This document shows positions 1-8,137 of a stretch of DNA of 64,000 nt, in pieces (position 1 is the first letter of the stretch; the number at the start of each line of letters is the position of its first letter). Source of the DNA: Bacillota bacterium (GTDB taxonomy: Bacteria > Bacillota > UBA4882 > UBA10575); contig DUOH01000049.1 of NCBI GenBank assembly GCA_012838955.1, positions 1-64,000 on the forward strand, written 5' to 3'. Made by a program: the position numbers and the translations under genes. The notes under the pieces were generated by a model. That model was not told the DNA's origin and did no database searches. It saw only the letters and a program-made list of their open reading frames with translations.

Positions 1-342
1 CTAAATAGTAATCTCTATCATAGGATTGCGTTTATTAATATTAGGTGTGCTAAAGGGAAAAACTATTCGGGATTCCGAAGCTGCTCGCTTTGCTCGGCCT
101 TGATTTTTCTTACAAAACAGAGAAAACTATACCATTATTCAGTTTTAATTACATTTTGGAATCTAGAAGGAGAGATTTATGCTTACAAAGTATTTTTTGA
201 TAAAGAAGAAACGGAATCGAGACCGATAGTTTTATATAATAAGGGGGACTATACTGGTTTAAAGGGATATGATTTTACTTTAGAAGATGAGGAGCTTGAA
301 TTCTATAATAAAATCATCAGGTTTATAGATGTTTTCGACTGA
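1..342 (+). CDS. Unrecognised ORF, open at left edge
   Basis: The frame is open from base 1 to the TGA at 340-342, so the true start may lie outside the window; inside it only weak TTG starts exist (for example 100) and none has a convincing ribosome-binding site. The visible C-terminal part is acidic and rich in Tyr and Phe, with no membrane segment and no motif I recognise. It is AT-rich compared with the secretion operon downstream. It may be the end of a hypothetical gene or a decayed remnant. Confidence 0.35.
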   Translation, partial: LNSNLYHRIAFINIRCAKGKNYSGFRSCSLCSALIFLTKQRKLYHYSVLITFWNLEGEIYAYKVFFDKEETESRPIVLYNKGDYTGLKGYDFTLEDEELEFYNKIIRFIDVFD

Positions 343-477
343 AGTCATATAGTGAAGTCACCACCAGAAAGGACAGACCGTCAATGCGGAAAGAACATTA
401 CAAAGCTGTTAAAGCATGGGCTTGATGAGCTTATGGAATCAATCGAAAATGAAGCATTGCAGATCAGGAAAGAATAG
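343..477 (+). other. Possible gene remnant in the same frame
   Basis: The frame of the preceding ORF stays open after its TGA until a TAG at 475-477. A GTG at 352 could start a peptide of about 41 residues that ends in a charged amphipathic helix (LLKHGLDELMESIENEAL). No ribosome-binding site is visible. It could be read-through debris of one decayed gene together with 1-342; I do not recognise it. Confidence 0.2.
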
Positions 478-510
478 AACATGAATTTAAGATTACGGAC
501 CCTAAACAAT

Positions 511-535
511 AACCCGGTAACCCGGGTTTTTGCTT
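511..535 (+). terminator. Rho-independent terminator
   Basis: A 7-bp stem AACCCGG/CCGGGTT with a 4-nt loop is followed by TTTGCTTTT. It closes the plus-strand material at the left edge. Confidence 0.65.
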
Positions 536-721
536 TTCTAAAGCCCGAAACAGTGACCAGTCCGCCCGGATAAGCGTGTACCCCTGACGGATGAAAGGAC
601 AGAAAAAATTACCAGCAAAAGGAGGAATATTATTCCATCTGTAGAAAAAATATCAAGGACATATGGTTCTTACTCTTCCTCTGCCCTTGACTAGCTTAAC
701 GATGACAAAAGCCACTAAAGG

Positions 722-748
722 AGAACCTCTGAAGACTTCAGAGGTTCT
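722..748 (-). terminator. Perfect 13-bp inverted repeat, probable terminator
   Basis: Arms 722-734 and 736-748 are exact reverse complements (AGAACCTCTGAAG / CTTCAGAGGTTCT) around one base. It lies 50 bp after the stop of the minus-strand microgene at 798-884 and is followed on that strand by CCTTTAGTGGCTTTT, so it probably terminates that gene, although the T-tract is weak. Confidence 0.45.
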
Positions 749-797
749 GGAGGAGCGGGCGCATTTCATTCTTTACACTCATTTACCAGGTTTATCC

Positions 798-884
798 CTA
801 ATAACTCATTGCACCCAATAATAAGAGGATTAGAATTAAGAAGAGCAGAAATGAAAGGTCATTTCCATATCCGACAGATCCCAT
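798..884 (-). CDS. YjcZ-like sporulation microprotein (28 aa)
   Basis: ATG at 884 (reading leftward) to TAG at 798-800 gives 28 residues: a short glycine-containing head (MGSVGYGND) and one hydrophobic helix of Leu, Ile and Phe ending in GAMSY. This is the layout of the YjcZ family of tiny membrane proteins common in spore-formers. A good ribosome-binding site (AAGGGGG) lies 9 nt before the ATG, and a perfect inverted repeat at 722-748 follows the stop. It is too short for most gene callers. Function is unknown; family members are associated with sporulation and the spore. Assignment rests on size, composition and layout rather than on a catalytic motif. Confidence 0.65.
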   Translation of the reverse strand: MGSVGYGNDLSFLLFLILILLLLGAMSY

Positions 885-1014
885 AAACCTTACCCCCTTC
901 CGGATAAGCGCTCGCGCTTGGGCGGGCTTCTCGCTTTTGGCTTAATTCTATTGTATGCAGTTGGCAGTTTGGCGGAACCGGGACAAAAGTATGGTATGAA
1001 TTCTGCCTTTTCCA

Positions 1015-1043
1015 GCAGGAATTTTATGTATTTAATAGAAAAT
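1015..1043 (+). promoter_or_regulatory. Sigma-H-like promoter of the secretion operon
   Basis: GCAGGAATT, 11 bases, then ATAGAAAAT resembles the SigH (Spo0H) pattern RNAGGAWWW-N11-12-RNNGAATWW, with one mismatch in the -10. It lies 59 nt before the gspF start. Similar elements occur at 55,764 and 58,113. SigH control would place the operon in early stationary phase. Confidence 0.5.
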
Positions 1044-1096
1044 TCATCATTGGATGACACAATCATTGAGTAAGATAATTTTTTAAATAAGGGCAG

Positions 1097-2299
1097 TTGA
1101 TAATCATATTACAGTTTTATTACAAAGCGGCTGAAGGGTCAGGAAAGATTCGCACCGGGCGCCTGACCGGGAACACCAGGGACGAGGTTATTCTTGAACT
1201 GAAAAAGAAAGGGCTCTTACCGATCAGGGTTAAAGAGATCCGTGGAGGCCAAGGCTTTTTTGACCTCCGGCGCTTTAAAAAAGAAGATTTACTGGCCTTT
1301 ACCCAACAGTTGACCGGCCTTTTGGAATCAGGAATCCAATTAAACAAAGCCATGGAGATTCTCGTCAATTTGCTGGCTGAGAATCCGTTAGGACCGGTAA
1401 TCAAGGAAGTACATCGCCTGATGCATGAAGGCGCTTCCTTCTCACAAGCGTTGGAGCGGAAGAAAGAAGTATTCGATCCGCTATATATCAACCTGGTGAA
1501 GGTGGGAGAGGCCGGTGGGTTGCTTCCCCAGGTGATGAAGAGGCTTTCTCTCGCTTTGGAAGCGGAGATTAATCTAAAGAATAATATCGTCTCGAATCTG
1601 ACGTATCCGGGGATGGTTTTGGCCTTAAGTATGGTGTCCACGATCTTTCTCTTGTGGAAGGTGGTTCCCCAATTTGAACTGCTTTTTGCGAAAGCCGGCG
1701 GGGAGCTGCCCCTGATTACACAGGTAGTTCTGAATTTCAGCCGGGGATTGAGCAGGTTTGGCCTTTTTCTTTTGGCGGTCATCCTCATTGCGGTGTTCGC
1801 CAGTAGACACTATCTTCTAACTCCTCAAGGGCGGCTGGCTTGGGATAGGTTTTGGCTGCGAGCACCGCTTTTTGGAGTAATCGTCCTCCGCCTTAATATG
1901 GCGGAATTCGCCAGGAACCTGGGGATGCTGTTAAAAAGCGGGGTTCCGCTGCTGGAGGGGCTCGGGCTGTTGAAGAAGACCATCAAAAACCAGGTGTTGG
2001 CGGGAATTATGGCAGATGCCGAAGCTGAAGTGAGGAAAGGCGGAAGCTTCGCCCGTTTTCTCTCCAGGCAGGAGCAGATTCCGTTCTTAGTCACGCAGAT
2101 GGTTGGAGTTGGTGAAGAAGCCGGCAATTTGGATGAGATGTGTGAGCACTTGGGCCGCCTCTACGAAGCGGACGCCAAGCGAAGAGTGGAGCGGTTACTT
2201 GCTTTACTCGGGCCTGTGCTTGTCCTCGTCTTGACGGGGATCATCTTCTTCATTGCTCTAGCCGTGATCTTGCCGGTGATGAGTTTCAATATAATCTAG
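1097..2299 (+). CDS. gspF: Type II secretion / type IV pilus inner-membrane platform protein GspF
   Basis: GspF/PilC is the polytopic platform protein in the inner membrane that couples the motor ATPase to pseudopilus assembly. The 400-residue length is typical. Two T2SSF domains are visible (about residues 62-185 and 265-387), each with the LL.SGI/VPL..GL pattern, and three membrane segments near 165-190, 215-233 and 366-393. The N terminus (FYYKAAEGSGKIRTG) matches the family opening. The start is TTG 1097; the site AAGGGCAG before it is weak. It is the first gene of a ten-gene operon. In most systems gspE lies just before gspF; here the preceding kilobase holds no ATPase, so the motor must be encoded elsewhere. 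Confidence 0.9.
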   Translation: MIIILQFYYKAAEGSGKIRTGRLTGNTRDEVILELKKKGLLPIRVKEIRGGQGFFDLRRFKKEDLLAFTQQLTGLLESGIQLNKAMEILVNLLAENPLGPVIKEVHRLMHEGASFSQALERKKEVFDPLYINLVKVGEAGGLLPQVMKRLSLALEAEINLKNNIVSNLTYPGMVLALSMVSTIFLLWKVVPQFELLFAKAGGELPLITQVVLNFSRGLSRFGLFLLAVILIAVFASRHYLLTPQGRLAWDRFWLRAPLFGVIVLRLNMAEFARNLGMLLKSGVPLLEGLGLLKKTIKNQVLAGIMADAEAEVRKGGSFARFLSRQEQIPFLVTQMVGVGEEAGNLDEMCEHLGRLYEADAKRRVERLLALLGPVLVLVLTGIIFFIALAVILPVMSFNII

Positions 2300-2365
2300 A
2301 TAATCCGGGTTTGGTTTACGTGCAGGCAACTTAATTAGCAAGTTAATTAATAGGAGGAATCAGTA

Positions 2366-2842
2366 ATGAGCGGGACGCTAAAAAGGAAGGATGAGGAAGG
2401 ATTCACCTTATTTGAGGTGATTGCGGTCTTATGTTTGATCGCAGCGCTCACTGCCGTAGTGGGGCCCTCCATCTGGAACCGGCTGGAGAGAGGACGGATG
2501 CAGACAGCCCAAGTTCAGGTAGCTATGTTAAAGAACTGCCTGAATGATTATCGCCTGGACATGGGGGTGTATCCTTCTACTGAGGAAGGTTTGGAGAGTT
2601 TGAGAAGACCGCCTTTCAGCGGCGCTGAACGCTGGAATGGTCCATATATTGACGGTCCGGTGCCCAAGGACCCGTGGGGGAACGATTATGTCTATATTTA
2701 CCCGGGAACCGGCGGAGCCAACACCTTTGAGTTATATTCTTACGGCGCCGACGGCCAGGAAGGGGGAACTGGAGTCAATGCCGATATTCGGGCGTGGACG
2801 GAAGCAGAAGAGCGAAGCTTTGAAGGGATTATGGAGTATTAA
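2366..2842 (+). CDS. gspG: Major pseudopilin GspG
   Basis: GspG subunits polymerise into the periplasmic pseudopilus. The prepilin signal is clear: short basic leader, cleavage between G12 and F13, and Glu at +5 (FTLFE), followed by a hydrophobic helix. The C-terminal half carries the GspG hallmarks YPSTEEGLESL, DPWGNDY and FELYSYGADGQEGGTG, which form the calcium-binding loop of the family. Length of 158 residues is slightly long. The ribosome-binding site AGGAGG before ATG 2366 is strong, in keeping with an abundant subunit. Maturation needs a prepilin peptidase, which is not in the window. Confidence 0.93.
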   Translation: MSGTLKRKDEEGFTLFEVIAVLCLIAALTAVVGPSIWNRLERGRMQTAQVQVAMLKNCLNDYRLDMGVYPSTEEGLESLRRPPFSGAERWNGPYIDGPVPKDPWGNDYVYIYPGTGGANTFELYSYGADGQEGGTGVNADIRAWTEAEERSFEGIMEY

Positions 2843-2888
2843 GGTGAGAACCGGCAAGCAACAGGATTCCGCTCCGGGCTTTTGAAAG

Positions 2889-3401
2889 ATGGAGCGCATT
2901 AAACGGGAAGATGGCTTTACCTTGGTGGAGACGATCGCGGTCTTAACAGTCCTCGTTTTGATCTACTCCTTGACGCTGCAAGGAATAGGCCGATCCCACC
3001 AGCGACTGGTGGAAAAGGCCGATCTACGGCAAATTACCGGTGATCTACAGTTGTTGCAGATGGAAAGCAGGATGAAGCCCGGCTATATTCTGCAGGCCGT
3101 CTTTTATCCTACGGCTTCCGGAGAAGGCTGCCGTTATCGGTTGGACTTCGGTTATCAGGTGGTGGACAGGGAAGTGAGGGGATTAAGACTGGCCGGTGAA
3201 GAGGAACGAAGAATCGTTCTTTATCGACCTGAATCTGTGGGGGAGGACGAAGAAGACACCGGAGGGGTACGGCGTTTTGCAGTAGACGAGGAGGATGACT
3301 CTTCCTTTGAGGCGGAGGAGATCTGCTTGGTCGGGAGTACGCAACGGGAATACTCCCTGGTGATCCAGTCCGGCGGCGAGTTGGAGGTGACTACCAGGTG
3401 A
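2889..3401 (+). CDS. Minor pseudopilin, GspH-like
   Basis: A type IV prepilin signal is present: cleavage predicted between G9 and F10 with Glu at +5 (FTLVE) and a hydrophobic helix to about residue 32. The rest is a polar, acidic globular domain of about 135 residues with no further motif. Position between GspG and the GspI-like gene suggests the GspH role (pseudopilus tip or minor subunit). The stop overlaps the start of the next gene (GTGATGA at 3398-3404), so translation is probably coupled. Confidence 0.75.
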   Translation: MERIKREDGFTLVETIAVLTVLVLIYSLTLQGIGRSHQRLVEKADLRQITGDLQLLQMESRMKPGYILQAVFYPTASGEGCRYRLDFGYQVVDREVRGLRLAGEEERRIVLYRPESVGEDEEDTGGVRRFAVDEEDDSSFEAEEICLVGSTQREYSLVIQSGGELEVTTR

Positions 3402-3781
3402 TGAGGGGAAAAGCGGGTCTGGGTGCGTGTTACCGGGAAGAGAAGGGCTTTACTTTGTTGGAGGTAACAGCGTCTCTGCTTCTCTTAGGGTTTGTAGCCG
3501 CCATGTTAGTCCCTGTTTTTTCCCAATTTCTCTCTTCCCGTGGCTACCTCTCCGACCGGATGGCTGCCACCTTTTGGGCTGCTTTGAAACTGGAAGAAGT
3601 AATCTGTGGAGCTGAACGGGCTCAGGAGGGATATTGCCGGGAACCATGGGAGCGGTTCGCCTGGCGCTATCATGAGGAACAACAGGACGAGTGGATCGTC
3701 CGGCAGGTAGTGACGGTGAAATGGGCGGACGGAACCGGTGAAAGAAGAGTTATAGTCAGCACAGTGCGACTTGGTGAATAG
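3398..3781 (+). CDS. Minor pseudopilin, GspI-like
   Basis: A 127-residue protein with a prepilin signal (cleavage after G17; FTLLE gives Glu at +5) and a hydrophobic helix, then a small globular part. Short length and order (third pseudopilin) fit GspI, which nucleates the tip complex with J and K. GTG 3398 or ATG 3401 may start it; both overlap the previous stop. The longer leader with one Cys is unusual but harmless to the signal. Confidence 0.7.
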   Translation: MMRGKAGLGACYREEKGFTLLEVTASLLLLGFVAAMLVPVFSQFLSSRGYLSDRMAATFWAALKLEEVICGAERAQEGYCREPWERFAWRYHEEQQDEWIVRQVVTVKWADGTGERRVIVSTVRLGE

Positions 3782-3823
3782 GATACTTGAATACGTTTTT
3801 CTGAGCTGAAATGGGAAGAGGTT

Positions 3824-4441
3824 GTGAAAGTGATGGTGGGCATGGATTCTGCGGGACGTTCCGGGTTCACCCTGCTGGAGGTGATGGCGGCCCTGACCTT
3901 AACCGGCTTGGTGATCATGGCGGCTTTAGCGCTGTATGGTAACAGCTATACAGTTTATCAACATAGTATGACCCGGGGAAAGCTGGAGAACGTCACCTTG
4001 TTGATTTACCAACGAGTTGCGGAGCAGTTGGGCGTGGCATACCAGTACCCCTTTTATGACCAAAGGTCTTCGTCTTTTCAAGGGACCGCCTCAGCTTTCC
4101 GGATGCTGACCGATGGAGAGAACGGCATCGCCATTGAGGAGTTGATGCTCACCGATGGGAAGCTGGTTTATAAGAAGGAAAGCCTAAGAAACCCGGAAGA
4201 AAAGAGGGAAGAGACGATTCTGACCGGTGTGACCGGTGAGTTCCAATATATAGATGAATCAGCAGAGGCTTGGCGTAGTGACTGGACGGAAGATAGAGCG
4301 TATCCTGCTTTACTACGCCTGGATTTACAGGTCCACAGCAAGTCAAACCGGAAGGACCGAGGGGGAGACAGTTCTCTCCGCCAGGACCTGCCGCCCCTGG
4401 TTTTTCCGATTATGGTTGGACGGGAGTACGGAGAGCTATGA
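3824..4441 (+). CDS. Minor pseudopilin, GspJ-like
   Basis: The prepilin signal has cleavage after G14 and Glu at +5 (FTLLE), followed by a hydrophobic helix and a domain of about 165 residues. Size and place, directly before the GspK-like gene, fit GspJ. GTG 3824 has a close GGAAGAGG. The stop shares ATGA with the next gene at 4438-4441, indicating coupled translation. Confidence 0.72.
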   Translation: MKVMVGMDSAGRSGFTLLEVMAALTLTGLVIMAALALYGNSYTVYQHSMTRGKLENVTLLIYQRVAEQLGVAYQYPFYDQRSSSFQGTASAFRMLTDGENGIAIEELMLTDGKLVYKKESLRNPEEKREETILTGVTGEFQYIDESAEAWRSDWTEDRAYPALLRLDLQVHSKSNRKDRGGDSSLRQDLPPLVFPIMVGREYGEL

Positions 4442-5577
4442 AGGGTTGGAATGGACTTCGCCGCAGTGGGGAGGAAGGCAACGCTCTGTTGATCGTCATT
4501 TGGGTTACTTTAGTCCTCTCCACCCTGCTCTTGGCGGCGCATAACCGGTTGAGTCTGGATCGGATCTTCTATGCGGAGCATGATGCTTTAGTCGTTGCCC
4601 GGCGGAGGAGCCGTGATCTCTTCCACCATGTCATCCTTTATTTGCAACAAGATAAGACTCGGTATGATACAAAGGAGGAGATGGTTTTTCCTGTAGAGGA
4701 ACTTCTTGATCCCGGCTTGTCCGGGGCGGAAGTGGAGTTGTGGGATGAAGGAAGCAAGCTGAACCCGAATAATGCTCCGTTACCGTTATTATCCGCCTAC
4801 TTTGCCGGAGAGGCGGGATGCTTCGATGCTGTGCAAAACCGGCTTTTTGGCGTAGACGGAGAAGCTGCTTATGGGCAGGTGGTACGGAAGGATTTTTTTC
4901 TCAGTAAAGCGGAGTTGAATGAGGTTTTCTTGACAGGTGGCAAGGGGAAGCAGGGGAAAGCTGAGTTCCGGCAGGACCTGACGGTTTTTTCTCCGGCCAT
5001 CTTAGGTTTGCTCGACGGGGAAGTACTGGTCTCTCTCCTTTTACGCTGGGGTGAAGAGTATGATCAGACCACTGTGTTAAGGATTATTGATGATTTTAAC
5101 CGGAACCGGAAAGACCTGATTAGCCTGGGCAGTTTTAACGAGTTGGCCGCCAGGTTACATCTGGATCTGGTCTTGGAAACGGACGACATCAATGACCTCT
5201 TAATGATGGAGGGCTGTCTTAATCCAAACTTGATCAGCGCGCGCTTCTTGGAAGCCCTCTTCAAGCAGAAGAATAACGAGGTGACATACGGTTTTTATGA
5301 TCTGGACGAATTCCGGGAGCAGAACCCATTTATCGAGAAGAGTGTCTTCGAGTATTACTTGCAAACACTCCATAATATTCCCGTGACCAGTGAGGAAATT
5401 TGGAAGATTTTTGCTTTGGAGACGAAGATCTGGGGAGTACGGATGCGGGTTCCTGTTTCCACCGGCCGTCTGCTGGAGACAACAGCTGTGCTGCGCAGGG
5501 AGAGGGATGAGTTGATGACAAAGAGCCGGATCAGGGTGTTGGCTTATGAAGAGCAGACAAAGATCAATGAGAGATAG
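4438..5577 (+). CDS. gspK: Pseudopilin GspK-like
   Basis: GspK caps the pseudopilus tip. At 379 residues it is the largest pseudopilin and, as is usual for GspK, lacks Glu at +5: the signal reads EEG then NALLI. The sequence ELWDEGSKLNPNNA is the conserved GspK stretch after the helix, and a later LNPNLISARFLEAL segment resembles the helix-hairpin-helix-like K domain. ATG 4438 overlaps the stop of the GspJ-like gene. Confidence 0.85.
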   Translation: MKGWNGLRRSGEEGNALLIVIWVTLVLSTLLLAAHNRLSLDRIFYAEHDALVVARRRSRDLFHHVILYLQQDKTRYDTKEEMVFPVEELLDPGLSGAEVELWDEGSKLNPNNAPLPLLSAYFAGEAGCFDAVQNRLFGVDGEAAYGQVVRKDFFLSKAELNEVFLTGGKGKQGKAEFRQDLTVFSPAILGLLDGEVLVSLLLRWGEEYDQTTVLRIIDDFNRNRKDLISLGSFNELAARLHLDLVLETDDINDLLMMEGCLNPNLISARFLEALFKQKNNEVTYGFYDLDEFREQNPFIEKSVFEYYLQTLHNIPVTSEEIWKIFALETKIWGVRMRVPVSTGRLLETTAVLRRERDELMTKSRIRVLAYEEQTKINER

Positions 5578-5606
5578 GTTTGGAGTTTTAAAAAGAAGGG
5601 ATCAAG

Positions 5607-7055
5607 ATGGGAAAATCCTGGATAGGTTTGGATCTCAGAAGAGACGGCTGGTGCATGGTGGAGGTCTGTAAGGGAGCGGGCACTCCAGTTATTAAGGAGT
5701 ATCAGTATGGCGCTTGGCCGTCGACGGATGCCGGGGAACAGCAGCGGATTATTGGTGATCTGGTCACCGGTCGGGTCCGGGACGGAAAGAGGGTGACGGT
5801 TTCTTTACCTTTGGAAGCCGGTGATTGGCGTCATCTGTCTTTGCCAGCTTTGCCCGGCTCCATGCTGAGGGAGGCTATTTTAAACTCTCTGGAGGAGACC
5901 GGCAGGGACCAGCCCTTTCTGGGTTTCAAAGAATGTGCCAGCAGTAGGCAAGGGAAGGAAATCGAAGCCTTTTTGTATGACCGGAGCATTCTCCAAGAGA
6001 GGGTCGGCCTTCTCTCGGCAGCGGGTTTAAAGGATGTGTATTTTTCCCCCAGATCCTGCGGGATTATTAATTGCCTAAACAGGCTGGAAAGGTACGCTGT
6101 GCAATCCGGGGCTTTCGGCGGCGGGCATTCGCTGCCAAGCCATTCTCGAGGGAACTATGCCTATATTGAGGTATCGGACACGGAGACGGAGATCGGGATC
6201 TTCAATAAAGACAGAATAGTCTTCTTACGGAGTTTACCGAATCCCTTAAAGCCGGAGCAGGAGTACAATCTGGACGCCTTAGGGGGAGAACTGAAGATTG
6301 TCCAATTGTTGCTCAGGAGAGAGAATGAGGATGCGCTCCTGCGCTGTTATTTACTGGGTTCAGCCACCGGCCTTGATTACCCGGATTTAAGGAGAACAGT
6401 AGCCGCTTGTTTTGGGTTGGAGGAGAGGCAGGTGGGGTACCCGCCCCTCTACGGTTTCCTACAGGGACTCGGAGAAAAGGGGATCAGTACCACCGGTGCT
6501 GTAGCCGCCACCGGTTTGGCCTTGGAGGGGATGGGCGCCGCCACTGGGTATGGGATCCGGTTCAACCCCGATGAAAGCATAGTCCAGCGCAGAAGGTTCC
6601 TCTATTCTGGGCTCATCGCCGCAGTAGGCCTCTGCTTTATCGTAGGGGGCGTCCTTTTTCAAATGGGTCTGGCGGCCAAGAAGGCAAAGGTGGAAGCAGT
6701 TTGGCAGCAGGAGAAGACTTCGTTGCTGGTCAAAGCAAATTTCTATGCCGACCTGCAAAAGAAGAGACTGGCGCCTCTGTGGTTTTTGCGGGAATGGACA
6801 AGCATCGCTCCGGAGGGAACCGTCCTGAACAGCTTGGTGATTGACGGGTCGGAAGTGAAGGAAGTCTCCGGGTATACTCCGGTCTTCGGTGAATTGTACC
6901 AGCGCTTACTGGCCTCCCCTTTTTTGAAAGGGCTGAAGGTCAGGGGGGGAATCACCACCGGAACGCATAATAGTGAAGCCTTTTATCTGGCCGGGCCACT
7001 GGGGGAGGTTAATCTTGAAGAAGCAGCAAAAACCCTATCAGAAGCAGGACAATAA
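5607..7055 (+). CDS. Fused PilM-PilN / GspL-like assembly protein
   Basis: The first ~330 residues have the actin-like PilM/GspL cytoplasmic fold (opening WIGLDLRRDGWCMVEV), followed by one membrane helix at about 332-352 and a PilN-like periplasmic part of about 130 residues. Type II systems have this architecture in GspL, whereas type IV pili split it into PilM and PilN. The protein would link the cytoplasmic motor to the periplasmic scaffold. Ribosome-binding site AAGGGATC before ATG 5607 is modest. Confidence 0.75.
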   Translation: MGKSWIGLDLRRDGWCMVEVCKGAGTPVIKEYQYGAWPSTDAGEQQRIIGDLVTGRVRDGKRVTVSLPLEAGDWRHLSLPALPGSMLREAILNSLEETGRDQPFLGFKECASSRQGKEIEAFLYDRSILQERVGLLSAAGLKDVYFSPRSCGIINCLNRLERYAVQSGAFGGGHSLPSHSRGNYAYIEVSDTETEIGIFNKDRIVFLRSLPNPLKPEQEYNLDALGGELKIVQLLLRRENEDALLRCYLLGSATGLDYPDLRRTVAACFGLEERQVGYPPLYGFLQGLGEKGISTTGAVAATGLALEGMGAATGYGIRFNPDESIVQRRRFLYSGLIAAVGLCFIVGGVLFQMGLAAKKAKVEAVWQQEKTSLLVKANFYADLQKKRLAPLWFLREWTSIAPEGTVLNSLVIDGSEVKEVSGYTPVFGELYQRLLASPFLKGLKVRGGITTGTHNSEAFYLAGPLGEVNLEEAAKTLSEAGQ

Positions 7056-7593
7056 AAAGAATTCCCGCTGGCCGCTGCTGGTAATATGCCTCAGCTTACC
7101 GGTTATTCTGTGGCGCTTTGCCGGACCGGCTCGGGATAGTCTTTTTTCGGAGAAGCAGAAACAGCCTCCGGTGATTTCAACCACGGTGGAAGTCGATAAT
7201 TTGCAGAATGAGATTCGCCGCTGGGAGGCCGGACTCTTCACCGGCCCGGTCGATCATGTGCTCGGTGAGATGATGGAGATCTCTCTGGAATTGGCAGATT
7301 TATCAGGAGTAGAGATTAAGGAGAAGAGGATGCATCCGCGGCTGGCGGCGCCAAGAGGCTGGGAACGAGCGGGGATGACGTTTACAGGGGAAGGCGCCTT
7401 TCAGGAGCTGGTTGACTTCCTGAACCTGCTGACTTTCTATGAAAAATATCTGGCAGTGGATAGACTTCAAGTGCATACCAGGACCGGAAGGAAACGCCGG
7501 GGCGAGGAGGCTGCTTTCGAAGAACCCAAGTTAAATTTTGAGATACTGATCTCCACTTTGCAAGTGGCAAAGGACGCGCGACTTGCCAAGTAA
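7015..7593 (+). CDS. PilO/GspM-like scaffold protein
   Basis: A short basic tail, one membrane helix (WPLLVICLSLPVILWRF) and a periplasmic domain of about 150 residues match PilO/GspM, partner of the PilN/GspL-like protein. The start is placed at TTG 7015 because GGGGGAGG at 7001-7008 lies six bases before it; a longer frame from GTG 6973 would overlap the preceding gene by 83 bp and has no good site. The gene overlaps the end of its neighbour by 41 bp, so expression is probably coupled. Confidence 0.65.
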   Translation: MKKQQKPYQKQDNKKNSRWPLLVICLSLPVILWRFAGPARDSLFSEKQKQPPVISTTVEVDNLQNEIRRWEAGLFTGPVDHVLGEMMEISLELADLSGVEIKEKRMHPRLAAPRGWERAGMTFTGEGAFQELVDFLNLLTFYEKYLAVDRLQVHTRTGRKRRGEEAAFEEPKLNFEILISTLQVAKDARLAK

Positions 7594-7604
7594 GGAGAAG
7601 CAGT

Positions 7605-8102
7605 ATGTCATGGCAGACTACAGGATGTTGGAAGGAGCGCAAGATGAAGGATAAGACAAGACAGATGCTTATTTTTTCCGGCGTGGTAGCCCTGGGCGGC
7701 TTGGCCTTCTTTATTTACTCTTTCCGGCAGTGGTGGACTTATGACTCTACTATACAAACCTCTCCGAACCCTGCGTTTGCTCTTCAAAACAGCGTCTCTA
7801 CGGATCGGGTGGAGAATCTCCCGGATCAGGTGGTGATCGTCGGTAACCCTTTCTTTCCTGAGCGGGAACGTCCCCGGACGCCCGAAGCCTTTCCCAGACT
7901 GCACTTTAACGGGCTGATCCTCGGCGAGCGCAAACTGGCCGTTTTGGAGGAGGCCGAACCTCCTTACCGGAGTTGGATTGTGCAGGAAGGGGATTGGATC
8001 TTCGGAGCGCAGGTTATGCGGATTAGCCGCCTTCAAGTGGAATTATCCAGGGATGGCGGAAGCATTATCCTAAAAATACAGGAGGAATCTACCGGGCAAT
8101 AA
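7605..8102 (+). CDS. PilP/GspC-like periplasmic linker protein
   Basis: A single N-terminal membrane helix (LIFSGVVALGGLAFFIYSF) is followed by a linker and a small beta-rich domain with LHFNGLILGERKLAVLEE and VQEGDWIFG, which resemble the HR domain of PilP/GspC that docks onto the secretin. It lies directly before the secretin gene, as PilP does before PilQ. Two starts have good ribosome-binding sites: ATG 7605 (AAGGAG) and ATG 7644 (GAAGGAG, removes 13 residues). The shorter form has the more typical membrane topology. Confidence 0.6.
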   Translation: MSWQTTGCWKERKMKDKTRQMLIFSGVVALGGLAFFIYSFRQWWTYDSTIQTSPNPAFALQNSVSTDRVENLPDQVVIVGNPFFPERERPRTPEAFPRLHFNGLILGERKLAVLEEAEPPYRSWIVQEGDWIFGAQVMRISRLQVELSRDGGSIILKIQEESTGQ

Positions 8103-8137
8103 TCCACCACACTATGAAACGGTTGGGAGGAAATGTT

